Assembly (NCBI GenBank): GCA_001724265.1
Contig: MEDY01000012.1
Coordinates: 1 to 64,000 of the forward strand
DNA length: 64,000 bases
Reading direction: 5' to 3'
DNA from: Rhizaria sp. SCN 62-66
Lineage: Eukaryota > Rhizaria, unplaced
The notes below the pieces were generated by a model. The model was not told where the DNA came from. It saw only the letters and a program-made list of their open reading frames with translations, and did not search any database. Each line of letters starts with the position of its first letter. The stretch's first letter is position 1. Of this stretch, positions 1 through 9,891 are shown one piece after another. The translations under genes were made by a program, and so were the position numbers.

Positions 1-426
1 AAATAAACCACGTAGTTTGATAACTTCTACGAAAGTGCGCCAAAGTCGCAAAAAAAGCGCGAATTCGCGTTTTTTAGTTGACGCTACATAGGGGTTATTG
101 GATTTCATTTTCAGAGCTACTTAAAGCCTATAAACAAGGATATAATGAAGAGACCAAACACGGAGACAAGAGTCACAAACACAACAAGGCCGCGGCATTG
201 AAGTGCGTACATGATGATACGTGTACTTTGCGCTCGTGCATATAATAATTAGTTATGAAAGTACTAGAAACAAGATAAAAGAAAGATCAACGACCATGTT
301 GGCAACGACCAGACTCTCGCTTAGACGATGTGAGATGTGAAAACACACAGCGAGCACAGACTGTAGTCAGCAATAGCAAGCGCTGACTTACAGCCAGTCA
401 CGTGTTCTCTGCACACAGCCACGCAG
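1..426. other. intergenic, downstream of the dioxygenase gene
   Basis: AT-rich sequence holding only short ORFs that look like chance. It lies 3' of the minus-strand dioxygenase gene and probably contains its 3' UTR. I see no RNA gene or repeat. Confidence 0.6.
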
Positions 427-2148
427 TCACATCGCACGCGCGGCACGAGGGCGCTTGGAGACGGCCTTGACCTCCTCTTCCTGCTCGTCGCCGCTCTCCT
501 TGCCGCAGAAGTCGTCCTCATCCTCGTCCTCGCCGTCGGATTCGAACACGGACCGGCCCTGGCCCTTCTTGCCCTTGGCCTGCCCCGCGCCGCGCACGCC
601 CATCATGCCCATCGCGCCCGCGCCCTTGGCCTTGCCCTTGGCGCCGCTGCCCGCGTCCATGCCCATGCCCATGCCCATCATGCCGCCCTTCTTGCCGCCC
701 GGCGGCGTGAGACCCTTGGTGGCCTCGAGCGCGGCCGTGTGCTTCGTCAGGTCTGCCTCCGCGCGCGCCGCCGCCTCGCTGCTCACGCGCGCGGGCGCGG
801 CCTCGCTGGGCTTGGACATGGCGGTCTCCTCGCCGAAGACGGCGACGGGGCGGAACCAGCGCGCCGAGACGCGCGTGTCGATGGAAAAACGGAAGTTGTT
901 CTGCAGGTTCTTACTCGCGCCGTGCACCGTCTTGACGTTGAAGAGGATGATGTCACCCATGGAGAAGTCGCCGCGCTCCCAGCCCCACTTCTCCTTGACG
1001 AGCTTTTGGTAGTCCCCTGGCAGCAGCCCGTTCTTGACGGGGTCGTGGAACTCGGTCAGCGCCTGCGAGCGCGGCATCACGCACAGCGACGAGTTGCCGC
1101 TGTGGTAGTCGCCCAGCGAGATCCAGCACGTGTACACCGGGTTCGGCTGCCGCGCGCAGTCGGCACAGTGCCACTCGCCGTCGCTGGCCTTGTCGAACGA
1201 GACGGGCACCGCGGGCGCCACGGCGTTGCCGTCGAAGTCGCGCGCGCACAGGTCGCACGTCACGCGGCGCACGCCGGGCGCCGACAGCGCGGCCGCGTGC
1301 TCTGCGTTCCACGCCGCCGCAGCGGCCGAGCCCGTGACGAGCGGGTGCCGGTTGCGGCGGAACACGTCCGTGGCTTGCTTGAAGTAGTAGTAATCAGAGT
1401 GCTCGGCCGTCACCTCGCCACGCCCCTTGGCGCGCAGCCACGTGACGTCCGACAGCGGCACGAAGCCGTCCTCAGTGCGCGAGCGCTCCTGGCCCCAGAG
1501 CAGCGAGAAGAGCTTGCGCAGCGGCGCGCCGGCGTAGACGTCACGCATCTGCTTGGACCAGGCGAGCTCACGCCATCCGTCGATCTCGCTGTCGGGCTCG
1601 CGGTCACCGATGATGCCGCCCGTCTCGGCGTCAATCGTCCACCCGGGCTCCTTCGGGTTCGCGATCACCGCCTCGTCGGGCTTCGTCCCGGGGGCAAAGG
1701 CGCCCTTGGGCGTGAGGTGCTTGACCATCGCGGCGCGCCCGGCGGAGGCGACGTCACGCGGGATGGCCGAGCGAACGAAGATGTAGCCCTCGCGCTCCAG
1801 ACGCTCGAGCAAGTCCGCGCCCTTGCCGGCCTCAAACAGCGGGGTCGAGTCAACCATCTCGCCGATGCGGAGACCGTACTCGAACTCGGTGTTGCCGACC
1901 TGGATCTTCTTGGAGACGAGCGGGGACTGCGGCAGGATCGTGATCTCGGTGTTCGGCGGCGGCACATAGCGCTTGTGAGGGGACTTGATGGGAGTCTGGC
2001 TGCCGGAGCGAGGGGTGTCGGTGCCCTTGGTCACCTTGACGGGAGAAGAGAAAACGCGCTCAGAGACGGAGGAGGCGCTCACGAGGTCGGCAAGACCGCT
2101 CGCAGGGGGCGTGCCGGGACCAACGTTAGGGGACGTTTCGCGAGACAT
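427..2148 (-). CDS. PhyH-type Fe(II)/2-oxoglutarate dioxygenase with zinc-knuckle insertion
   Basis: 573 residues, ATG at 2148, TGA stop. Probably a non-haem iron, 2-oxoglutarate-dependent oxygenase of the phytanoyl-CoA dioxygenase (PhyH) superfamily; the substrate cannot be told. What is seen: the iron-binding HxD is H250-S-D252, the distal histidine is H409 in TVHGAS, and the oxoglutarate-binding arginine is R420 or R426. Between them, at about 293-334, is an insertion with two CxxC pairs (C298/C301 and C328/C331, the second in EWHCADC), likely a small zinc-binding module. The first 60 residues are Ser/Thr-Pro rich, as in a phosphorylated disordered tail. From about 485 the protein is low complexity: Gly-Met repeats, then an acidic stretch, then a basic end. 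It is divergently arranged with IFT52. Family assignment is fairly sure; function is not. Confidence 0.8.
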   Translation of the reverse strand: MSRETSPNVGPGTPPASGLADLVSASSVSERVFSSPVKVTKGTDTPRSGSQTPIKSPHKRYVPPPNTEITILPQSPLVSKKIQVGNTEFEYGLRIGEMVDSTPLFEAGKGADLLERLEREGYIFVRSAIPRDVASAGRAAMVKHLTPKGAFAPGTKPDEAVIANPKEPGWTIDAETGGIIGDREPDSEIDGWRELAWSKQMRDVYAGAPLRKLFSLLWGQERSRTEDGFVPLSDVTWLRAKGRGEVTAEHSDYYYFKQATDVFRRNRHPLVTGSAAAAAWNAEHAAALSAPGVRRVTCDLCARDFDGNAVAPAVPVSFDKASDGEWHCADCARQPNPVYTCWISLGDYHSGNSSLCVMPRSQALTEFHDPVKNGLLPGDYQKLVKEKWGWERGDFSMGDIILFNVKTVHGASKNLQNNFRFSIDTRVSARWFRPVAVFGEETAMSKPSEAAPARVSSEAAARAEADLTKHTAALEATKGLTPPGGKKGGMMGMGMGMDAGSGAKGKAKGAGAMGMMGVRGAGQAKGKKGQGRSVFESDGEDEDEDDFCGKESGDEQEEEVKAVSKRPRAARAM

Positions 2149-3043
2149 ACCGTGTCTGGGGGAAGTAAAGCAGAAATAAAGTCAGGAATCCTTGATTTGA
2201 GCTTATTTTAATTTGTGTTATAAGAATATATTTGCGCGTTGTGATAAATGCGGTGAGGTCGAGACCGAGTCTGCAAGTGGTGCTCCACGTGCTTTTTTAG
2301 GGCTGTCAACGTCGCGTAATCCTGATCGGGTCTCACGCGCTGTCTGAGGTCTCACGGATGCAGCAACTCGAAGGCATGTCCAAACTTACGTGAACTACTC
2401 TAGCGCTGAACGATATCTGCTGAAACTCTAGTCTTGCTCTGCAGGAGCGATTGAGCGGGCAACACCCCGAGGTGAAGCCGGTTTCAGGCCTGTCGATAGA
2501 AGGCCGAAGTTGGCGAGTTTGCATTCTCTGCCCGCAGAATGATCTATGAAATAAACACATTTCCATAGTTCGATGTAGAGTATAATTTAGTCTACCAACT
2601 ATATCACCCGTCGGGAGGAGGCAACCACTGCGCAGCTCGGTGTTTCGTACACCCTCGAAATCGATCCGTTCGGCGAAGCGTGGCGGGCGGGCAGCAGTTG
2701 TGCAACAGATGGTTCGTGGCCGGTGACTGTGGTTGCTCCTGTCCGTTGCCCAGTCAAGACCAATCGCGTTTGAATTTGTGGGCTGCTGGTTGGCGTTCCT
2801 GGCTCCACATGGCTGTATATTGGCATTTGCGCAGTATTTATTGACTCTTAAATTGCTTAAATTTTTAATAGAATCTTCTATATCAGCGAATTCACCCCGC
2901 TTGAGGCCTGTACTTTTGACGTTTCTTACCCCACATCTTTCGTCTATTGCTACTCCTTCGCTTCCTTTCCCTCTGTGCCCCGTCGCGCCCTTGCACATGT
3001 AACGCTCTGTTCTTGTGCCACACGCTCTGTCACAGTTGGGTGC
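2149..3043. other. divergent intergenic region between dioxygenase and IFT52
   Basis: About 900 bases between two start codons facing apart, so it should hold both promoters. It drops to AT-rich sequence between about 2160 and 2950. ORFs here use non-ATG starts or run antisense into IFT52 and are not credible. A GTGACTGTG motif at 2723-2731 recurs near other starts in the window. Confidence 0.6.
2723..2731 (+). promoter_or_regulatory. GTGACTGTG motif, possible promoter element
   Basis: Nine-base match to a longer motif (GTGACTGTGAGC) present upstream of other genes here. It lies 313 bases before the IFT52 start and about 575 bases before the dioxygenase start. Function is inferred from recurrence only. 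Confidence 0.25.
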
Positions 3044-4819
3044 ATGGAGTTCCCCGGGCTGCGTGGCCGTAGCATCGGCCGCGACGCCGTGGCGGGCCCC
3101 ACAATGGGCCCTGCTGCTTCTGCCTCTGCATCCTCTGCCGCCGCCGCGTCGTCGTCTTCGGCCGCCTTCGCCGACTCTGACGCCGGTCTGGCCACGGGCT
3201 CCGGCTCTGCGCTGGCCGGCGCGCCGCCCGTCGTGCTGTTCGATGCCGGCAAGGACGAGCTGCGCACGCTGCAGAACGGCTTCAAGCAGCTGATGAAGAA
3301 GTTCCGCGCCACACACAAGTTCATCCACTCAAAGGACGAGCTCTCGCCGCAGACGCTGCAGGGCGTGCGCGCCGTCGTCATCGCGGCCCCGCAAAAGCCC
3401 TTCGAGCCGCACGAGATCGCGGTGCTGCAGCAGTTCATGCGCTCCGGCGGGCGCGTCGCGCTGTTCCTGTCAGAGGCGGGCGACCCCTCTTACCGCCACA
3501 TGAACGCGCTGGTCGAGGAGCACGGCATCGCGGTGCTCGACACGGCCGTCGTGCGCACCGTCTACCACAAGGAGTTTTACCACCCCAAGGAGGCCTACAT
3601 CACAAACGTTGCGATGGCCGACGGTCTCAACGTGCTGGCCCACAAGCCCAACGCGCCGACCGCGGCGTCGCTGCCGTCGTCGTCGCCGCAGGCGCTCTTC
3701 GAGGCCGACGGCCTCAACGTCGTCTACCCCTTCGGCTGCTCGCTGCGCGTGACGTACCCGGCCATGCCGCTCATGTCTTCGGGCCCCTTTTGCCTGCCCT
3801 CAGAGTCCGCGCTGGGCGCCGTCGCGCAGGTCGGGAAAGGACTACTCCTCGTCTGCGGCTCCGTGCACGTCTTCGAGGACGCGTATATCGACCGCGCCGA
3901 CAACGCCGCGCTCTGCGCCGCCTGGCTCCGCATGCTCACCGACGACACGCTCACCTTCAAGTTCGCCGGAAACGTCTTCTCGGGCGCTAACGCTAACGCC
4001 GCCGCCTCCGCGGCCCCCGCCCGCGGCCCCAGCGGGCTCGCGGCGCGCGCCAACGCCGCGGGCAAGGGCACGGTGATCGATTTCGACGTGGACCCCGACC
4101 GGCCCGAGTGCTCTGCAAAGGAACAGGCGACGGTGCCCGACACCGAGGCGCTGGCCGAGCGGCTGCGGCCGTGTCTGCAGGAGACGGAGGAGCTGCCGCG
4201 CGACTTCACTCAGTGCGCGGACTACACCCTGTTTCGCTTCGGGACGCACCTGGTGCCCGAGGCCGTGGCGTTGCACGGCAAGCTGGGCGTGCCGCACGAG
4301 CAGCTCTCGCTCGTCCCGCCCGTCTTCGACGTCCCTCTGCCACCGACGCAGGCCGCGGTGTTCCCTCCGCTGCTGCGCGAGCCGCCGCCGCCGCCGCTGG
4401 AGCTCTTCGACCTGGACGAGCACTTCGCCAGCGAGAAGAACAAGCTCGCGCAGCTGGCGAACCGCTGCGGCGAGGCGGACCTGGACTACTTTATCCAGGA
4501 GGCCGGCAACGTGCTGGGCGTCGCGGCCGAGGTACGGCGCGTGCGCGCCGCTGCCGAGCAGGGCCGGGCCGACCGCGCGGAGAAGGCCGGCAAGGGCGCC
4601 AAGGAGAGCGCCGTCGCCGCCGCCGTTGCCGCCGCCGCGCAGAGCAAGGTTAGCGCCAACGACGTGATGGCTTTCGTGCTTGCGAAGCTGGTGCAGTTCA
4701 AGCGCATCGACGGCGGCGACGACGGCGGCAGCGCCGGCGGCAGCGGCGGCCCGCCGGGCGGCAGTGCCGGCACGGACAGCAGTGCGCTGCCCGACCCGTC
4801 CGCTGTCAGGGTGCCTTAA
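3044..4819 (+). CDS. IFT52: intraflagellar transport protein 52
   Basis: 591 residues, TAA stop. IFT52 is a core subunit of the IFT-B complex that moves cargo along the ciliary axoneme. The N-terminal GIFT domain starts at about residue 45 (VVLFDAGKDELRTLQNGF) and holds the family motif VVRTVYHKEFYHPKEA. The C-terminal part has the most conserved IFT52 stretch at about 445-485, REPPPPPLELFDLDEHF followed by SEKNKLAQLANRCGEADLDY, which contacts other IFT-B subunits. The frame is open further upstream, but the codon at 2975 is GTG; the first ATG is at 3044. An Ala/Ser-rich leader of about 40 residues and Gly-rich tails make it longer than animal IFT52 (about 437). It indicates a ciliated organism. 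Identity is firm. Confidence 0.95.
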   Translation: MEFPGLRGRSIGRDAVAGPTMGPAASASASSAAAASSSSAAFADSDAGLATGSGSALAGAPPVVLFDAGKDELRTLQNGFKQLMKKFRATHKFIHSKDELSPQTLQGVRAVVIAAPQKPFEPHEIAVLQQFMRSGGRVALFLSEAGDPSYRHMNALVEEHGIAVLDTAVVRTVYHKEFYHPKEAYITNVAMADGLNVLAHKPNAPTAASLPSSSPQALFEADGLNVVYPFGCSLRVTYPAMPLMSSGPFCLPSESALGAVAQVGKGLLLVCGSVHVFEDAYIDRADNAALCAAWLRMLTDDTLTFKFAGNVFSGANANAAASAAPARGPSGLAARANAAGKGTVIDFDVDPDRPECSAKEQATVPDTEALAERLRPCLQETEELPRDFTQCADYTLFRFGTHLVPEAVALHGKLGVPHEQLSLVPPVFDVPLPPTQAAVFPPLLREPPPPPLELFDLDEHFASEKNKLAQLANRCGEADLDYFIQEAGNVLGVAAEVRRVRAAAEQGRADRAEKAGKGAKESAVAAAVAAAAQSKVSANDVMAFVLAKLVQFKRIDGGDDGGSAGGSGGPPGGSAGTDSSALPDPSAVRVP

Positions 4820-5007
4820 GTGACGCGCGAGTCACCGCTGCTGCTTCTGCTGTTCTTGTTGTTATTGCTGCTGTTGTTGTTGTTCCTTCAAGTGGTTCTT
4901 CTCGCCAGACATGGAGTTTATTTTGACGGTATTGTAGTATATCCACACCGTGATGGGAGAGGGCCAGAAAATAGTTTACGATAGTCTCTAGTTTTGTCTT
5001 TATATTG

Positions 5008-5013
5008 AATAAA
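5008..5013 (+). promoter_or_regulatory. poly(A) signal AATAAA of IFT52
   Basis: Canonical AATAAA hexamer 189 bases after the IFT52 stop codon, in T/A-rich sequence. Confidence 0.5.
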
Positions 5014-5090
5014 AATTGCAATTTTAATCACGCATCTGTTGCTTTATATCCATCTTCATGTTGATTTGTGTCGCGAACGGGCTCATTATC

Positions 5091-5119
5091 GGTCAGTCAG
5101 CAGAGCTGCTCACAGTCAC
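5091..5119 (+). promoter_or_regulatory. possible promoter elements upstream of RCC1-type gene
   Basis: GGTCAGTCAG at 5091-5100, and GCTCACAGTCAC at 5108-5119, which is the reverse complement of GTGACTGTGAGC. Both words occur again, exactly, in the region between the V-ATPase and mTERF genes. They lie about 100-125 bases before the start codon at 5218. Confidence 0.35.
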
Positions 5120-5217
5120 TTGGGGGCAGTGGGGGACTTTGGAGAAACCGACCAAAGCTGAGGACGAAAAGATGTTTTGAAACTGCCTGAAAGCACCGCT
5201 ATTAATCGAGTGGAGTC

Positions 5218-8200
5218 ATGTCTAGTGACGTCACAGCTCCAGGTACGCTTCGAATTTTATTTTTCTTTCTTTTCATATCGTGCCTTGCTTCATACCGCCC
5301 CACAATAGTCTTGATTTCCTCCGCTCCTCTAGGACCCTAGTCATCATCGGCGGCATCAACGCAACCCTCTGATTCTCACGTCCCCCTTTTGCTTTTCTTC
5401 TGCTTCTTATGCAACACTCTTTGTAGGCTCGCTTACTGCGCGCCCCGGCGATAGCCAGTTTGGCGCTAAGCGCGCAGAGCCCGCTGCAGCTGCAGAGGAC
5501 CAGTCCGTGCAGTTCCAGTTCGTCGACTCCGGCCCGCCGCCCGACATGCGTCAGCGCCAGCTTATTTTCGACTCTCTGCAGAAGATCGTCAACACGGTTC
5601 CGCAGAAGCCCTCTTCAAAGGAGAAGGAGAAGTCCAAGGACAACCGTGGTACGTCTACATCTCCCAAATCCCCCTCTCCATTGTCGCTTCTCACTGCACT
5701 GAGACACTCCGCGAGTCAGCGCCCTTTTCCTGAGTCTTTAACGCCTTCTGCTCGCCAAGCGAAATTTCTATTTGTTTAAATTGTTTATTTATGGCGTCTC
5801 CTTTTTGTATTACATCCCTCACTCTTTTCATTTTTCTTACGTCATCGTTCTTACACTCCGTTCTTGTGCTCCGTTTCCATCCGACTCTCTCAGGTACCTA
5901 CGTCTTCACGTGGGGCGCTGGCTACGCTGGCCAGCTCGGCCGCAAGTTCGTCCGCGGCCAGAAGAAGTACTCCGCGCTCCCTCTCATGGTCGACCTGGAC
6001 GAGGTGGTGCGCAAGTCGGGTCTCGCGATCCGCCAGGTCGCGTGCGGCGGGCTCTTCACGGCCGTGGTGACTGAGGCAGGCCAGGTGTACATGTGGGGTG
6101 ACGGCCGCCGCGGCGAGCTGGGCCACCTGCAGGACCCGTCGCTGAAGCAGACGCCGCGCCTAGTTGACGCCCTGCAGAACGTCTTCGTCACCAAGGTCGC
6201 CTGCGGGTCGGGCCACACGGTCGCCGTGGCCGACACGGGCCGCACATACATCTGGGGCTGGAACAAGTACGGCCAGACAGGCCACAACGGCCGGCCCACG
6301 GGCCACAAGTCGTTCCTGCTCGAGCACGCCGCGGCGCGCGACATCGTCGACGCCGCGTGCGGCAACAAGCACACCGTGCTGCTCAACAAGCACGGCGAGG
6401 TCTACACCTTCGGCTGTGGCGGCCAGGGCCAGCTCGGCCACGGCGACGGCGCCGACCGCCCGTTCCCCACCAAGGTCGAGGCGCTGGCCAACCTGCCCAT
6501 CGTGTCGGTGGCGTGCGGCGCCGTGCACACGTGCTTCGTGGACGCCAACGGCGACGTCTACCTGTGCGGCTTCGGCGAGCACTTCCACGCCAACGAGGAC
6601 CAGCACTTCTGGTACACGCCCAAGAAGCTCGTGCTGCCCGAGCCGATCAAGCAGATCGCGTGCGGACAGAGCCACATTGTCGCGCTCTCCGTCAAGGGCA
6701 ACGTCTACTGCTGGGGCTCGGGCGACTACGGCCAGATCGGCTTCGGCATCAAATCGAGTACCGCGACCCCGCGCCTCGTGCTCGACTCGGGTGACATCGC
6801 GCAGATCGCGGCCGGGCGCTACCACTCGTTCGCGCTCTCCGCTTCGGGCGTGCTCTGGTCCTGGGGCTGCGGCGAGACGGGCCAGCTGGGCCAGAATGGC
6901 GACGAGTACGCCTACCTGCCCAAGGTCGTGACGCCCATCCTGGGCACCGTCGTCGGCCAGGTCGCGTGCGGCGAGTACCACACCGCCGTGCTTACCTCGG
7001 CGCCCTGGACGCGCCTCAGCAACGACGTCTCCGAGATGGCCTTCTCGGCGCGCCAGGAGCTGGCGATGAAGGAGGAGCTCGTGCGCAAGACCCACCACGG
7101 GCTCGCGCGCAAAGACCTCGCCAAGGTCCACGAGGACATGCGCGCCTGGGAGGCGGCCAACGCGGAGGAGAAGGAGCAGATGCTCGTGGCCGAGAAAGAG
7201 GCGCTGGAGCGCGAGATCGCTGGCATTCAGTACACGGGCTCGCTGCAGGAGGCCGTGCTGGACCGCATCGAGGACCTGGACCGGCTGGAGGAGTTCGCGC
7301 GCACCGGCGCGCTGTCGCCCTCGCACCGCACACTCTCGCGCACGCAGGCGCTCACCATGACCGCCAACGCCGGCGCGCTCGAGGACCACTCGGCCGGCGC
7401 CAACGCTGGCGCTAACGGCGGCAACGGCAACACGCTGCGCGACCACCCCGCGCTGCTGGCGGGCATGGAGTCGCAGGAGCGGCGCATGACCGAGGACGAA
7501 GAGGCCGCCTACGCCGCGGCCTACGACGCCGCGTCGGCCGTGCCGCGCGACCTGGACCCGCTGTCACTGAACCACCCCGCGCTGCGCCTCCCGGCCGTGC
7601 CCGGCGCGCAGCAGTCCCCTTCGCAGCAGCAGCTCACCGGCGCCAACAGCAACGGACAGCTCGTCGGCAGCAGCAGCAACGGTGCCATGCTCGGCCAGAG
7701 CAACGCGCGCGGCGGCCGCCCCAACTCGGGCAGCAACAACGCCACCCTGGCCGCGGGCGCGGGCGTGGTGCTGCCGCCTCTGGCCGGCGGCGGCGCGCGG
7801 CGCAAGGGCGCGGCCACGTACCGCGGGCCCTCGCCCGGCACGCCGTCGTCGATGCAGGCGACGGTGGCGTCGGGCGCGAGCGGCAGCGCGACGGGCCGCG
7901 TGGTCATGTCGACGCAGCAGGTGCGCGCGGCCTTCCTCAAGGAGACGGCCGCCATGGCCAAGGATATGGCTGCGACGGTGCACGACAACTCGGAGAGCGC
8001 GCAGGCGCGCGAGCTGCAGCGGCTGCTGCGCGAGGTGTTCGACGCGCGCCGCGAGCTGGACATGATCCGCAGCGAGGGCGACGCTAAGGCGGAGCAGGCC
8101 GCGGCGGTGCGGCGCGAGCTGGAGCTGCTGCAGCAGCAAGAGCACGGCGTGCGCGAGGCCCACGAGGCCAGCACGGCGCGCCTTAAGGACATCGACATGA

Positions 8201-9891
8201 AGCTCAACACGGTGACGATCAAGATCACCGAGACGGAGGAGAACAAGCACAACTACCAGACCAACATTGTGCACCTCAAGGAGGAAGACTTTGACAACTT
8301 CAACCAGCTTAAGACGCTGCGCAAGGCGTCGCACGACAACTCCAACTTCTTCCGCAAGATGAACGACATCAAGGACAGCGCTCTGCAGGAGAAGGAGAAG
8401 GCCCACGCCGAGCTCGTCGAGTTCCGCCAGGAAGTCAAGGCGTACCAGCAGTTTGTAGCGAACCAGTTCTCGCAGTTCGAGGACATTATCCGCGTGATCA
8501 AGACGCAGAACAACAAGCGCGAGAAGCAGCGCGAGGCCCAGGCCGAGAAGGTCCGCTCCAAGGTCGACGCGCGCCTCAAGAAGCTGCACGAGGAGGCCTC
8601 GAGCTCCGAGGCGCGTTCGCAGGAGCTGGGCGCGCAGCTCATGGCGCTGGACCTCAAGCTGCGCCATTACGAGGACTCGTTTACCAAGATCGCCGCCGCG
8701 ACGGGGCTGTCAGACCCGGACGCGATCGTCAACAAGTATTTCTTCAAGGGCGAGATCAAGGAGCAGCTGCAGGGCGAGATCGTGGAGAAGGAGCGCCAGC
8801 GCGAGGAGCTGGAGCGGCTCAACGAGCAGCTCGCCGCCGAGCTGGCCGCCGCGCGCGAGAGCCACAAGGAGGAGACGTGGCGCGAGGTCGACGAAGCTAC
8901 CGAGCACTTCCGCTCGCGGGAGCACAACTACGGCAACGCGCAAGACAACGCCGCCAAGGTTGCGCAGCGCCTCGCCTTCGTGCAGGAGGGCATCGTGGCG
9001 CTGGCGCGGTCCATCGCCTCGGCCACCATGTCTATGTCGTCCCACGACGGCGGGCTTGACGCCGCGCTGGGCGTGCCGGGCGCCGACGCCGACGCCGCCG
9101 GCAACGTGACGATGCAGTCCGCCGGCGCCTCGTCGTCGTCCTCGGCGCTGGTCGCGGCCCACGGCCACAGCCAGGGCCACCACAGCGACGCACTCGAGGA
9201 CTCGTCGCTGTGGAGCGCGGCGACGGCGGAGCGCGTGCTGGAGCGCATCCACCTCGACATGGACGCGCTGCTCGAGGCCGAGAAGGAGTACCTCTCGCGC
9301 GTGCAGGTCGAGACGGGCCGCGAGCCCGAGCGCAGCCGGCCCGCGCCCTACGCCACCAAGTGGGGCGGCACCGCCACCGCGGCGCCCGTCGTCGCGCCCG
9401 CCGCCGGCAACAGCGGCAGCAACGGCGACGCCAACGCTGCCCCTGCTTCCCCTGCTCCTGCCCCGGCGGCCAGCAACGCGCAGTCCGGCTCTAGCTACGA
9501 CACGCCGCTGGCCATGGCGCCCACCGCGCCGTACCGCCAGCCCTCCGCATCGGTCTCGGCCTCGGCCCCGGCGCACGGCGCACAGCCCGCTGCCGTCGCC
9601 GAGGAGCCCGAGGCCGCTGTGTCTGCGCACGAGCAGCACGAGCAGCCGCAGCAGCAGCACGAGCCCGCGCTGGCGCAGGAGCAGCAGCAGCAGCAGCAGC
9701 CGCAGTCTCACACTGAGAGCGCCGAGCCCGTCCCTCCCCCTGTCGCTCCTGCTCCTGAGCAGCAGCAGGGTGAGCGGAGCAAGCCCCCGCGCGAGGCTGC
9801 TCCTGAGGCCGCTGCCGCCGTTGAGGCGCAGCCCCAACCTCAGCCTGAGGAGCAGCAGCAGCAGCAGCCTGAGGCGAGTGCTGAGGCGTGA
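5218..9891 (+). CDS. RCC1-repeat beta-propeller protein with long coiled coil (3 exons)
   Basis: Exons 5218-5242, 5427-5648 and 5894-9891 join in phase 1 at both introns into 1414 residues, TGA stop. Residues 83 to about 455 form a seven-blade RCC1-type propeller: repeated VACG....A and WG.G..GQLG units, for example TWGAGYAGQLG and WGWNKYGQTG. Residues about 460-560 are charged helix, then an Ala/Asn/Gly-rich linker, then a long coiled coil at about 770-1110, and a Gln/Pro/Ala-rich tail. RCC1 propellers bind Ran, Rab or chromatin partners, but nothing here fixes the partner. There is no kinase, BTB, FYVE or HECT domain, so it is not one of the named RCC1 fusions. The neighbour IFT52 makes a ciliary role (as for RPGR) a possibility, no more. 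An in-frame ATG at 5791 lies inside intron 2 and is not the start. Confidence 0.85.
5243..5426 (+). other. intron 1 of RCC1-type gene
   Basis: Donor CCAG|GTACGC, acceptor TTTGTAG, 184 bases, phase 1. Removal joins an eight-codon first exon (starting MSSDVTAP) to the exon 2 frame. Confidence 0.75.
5649..5893 (+). other. intron 2 of RCC1-type gene
   Basis: Donor CGTG|GTACGT, acceptor CTCTCAG after a pyrimidine-rich run, 245 bases, phase 1. Splicing rebuilds a Gly codon and leads directly into the first propeller blade (GTYVFTWG). Confidence 0.85.

Larger units (their letters stand above)
4820..5217. other. intergenic between IFT52 and RCC1-type gene
   Basis: About 400 bases that must hold the IFT52 3' UTR and the next promoter. 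It contains a poly(A) signal at 5008-5013 and a motif cluster at 5091-5119 (separate entries). No gene is seen. Confidence 0.6.

Noticed and set aside
739-2211. 490-codon plus-strand ORF opposite the dioxygenase gene
   Set aside because: Arg/Val/His-rich shadow of the GC-rich minus-strand gene, with no family resemblance. Similar long antisense ORFs at 6160-7446, 7564-8667, 22120-23148, 45315-46337 and 58312-59640 were dropped for the same reason.
5791-5893. ATG at 5791 as the start of the RCC1-type protein, giving a signal-like leader
   Set aside because: The leader is AT-rich intron sequence. Two in-phase introns link the propeller to an upstream coding exon with matching codon use.
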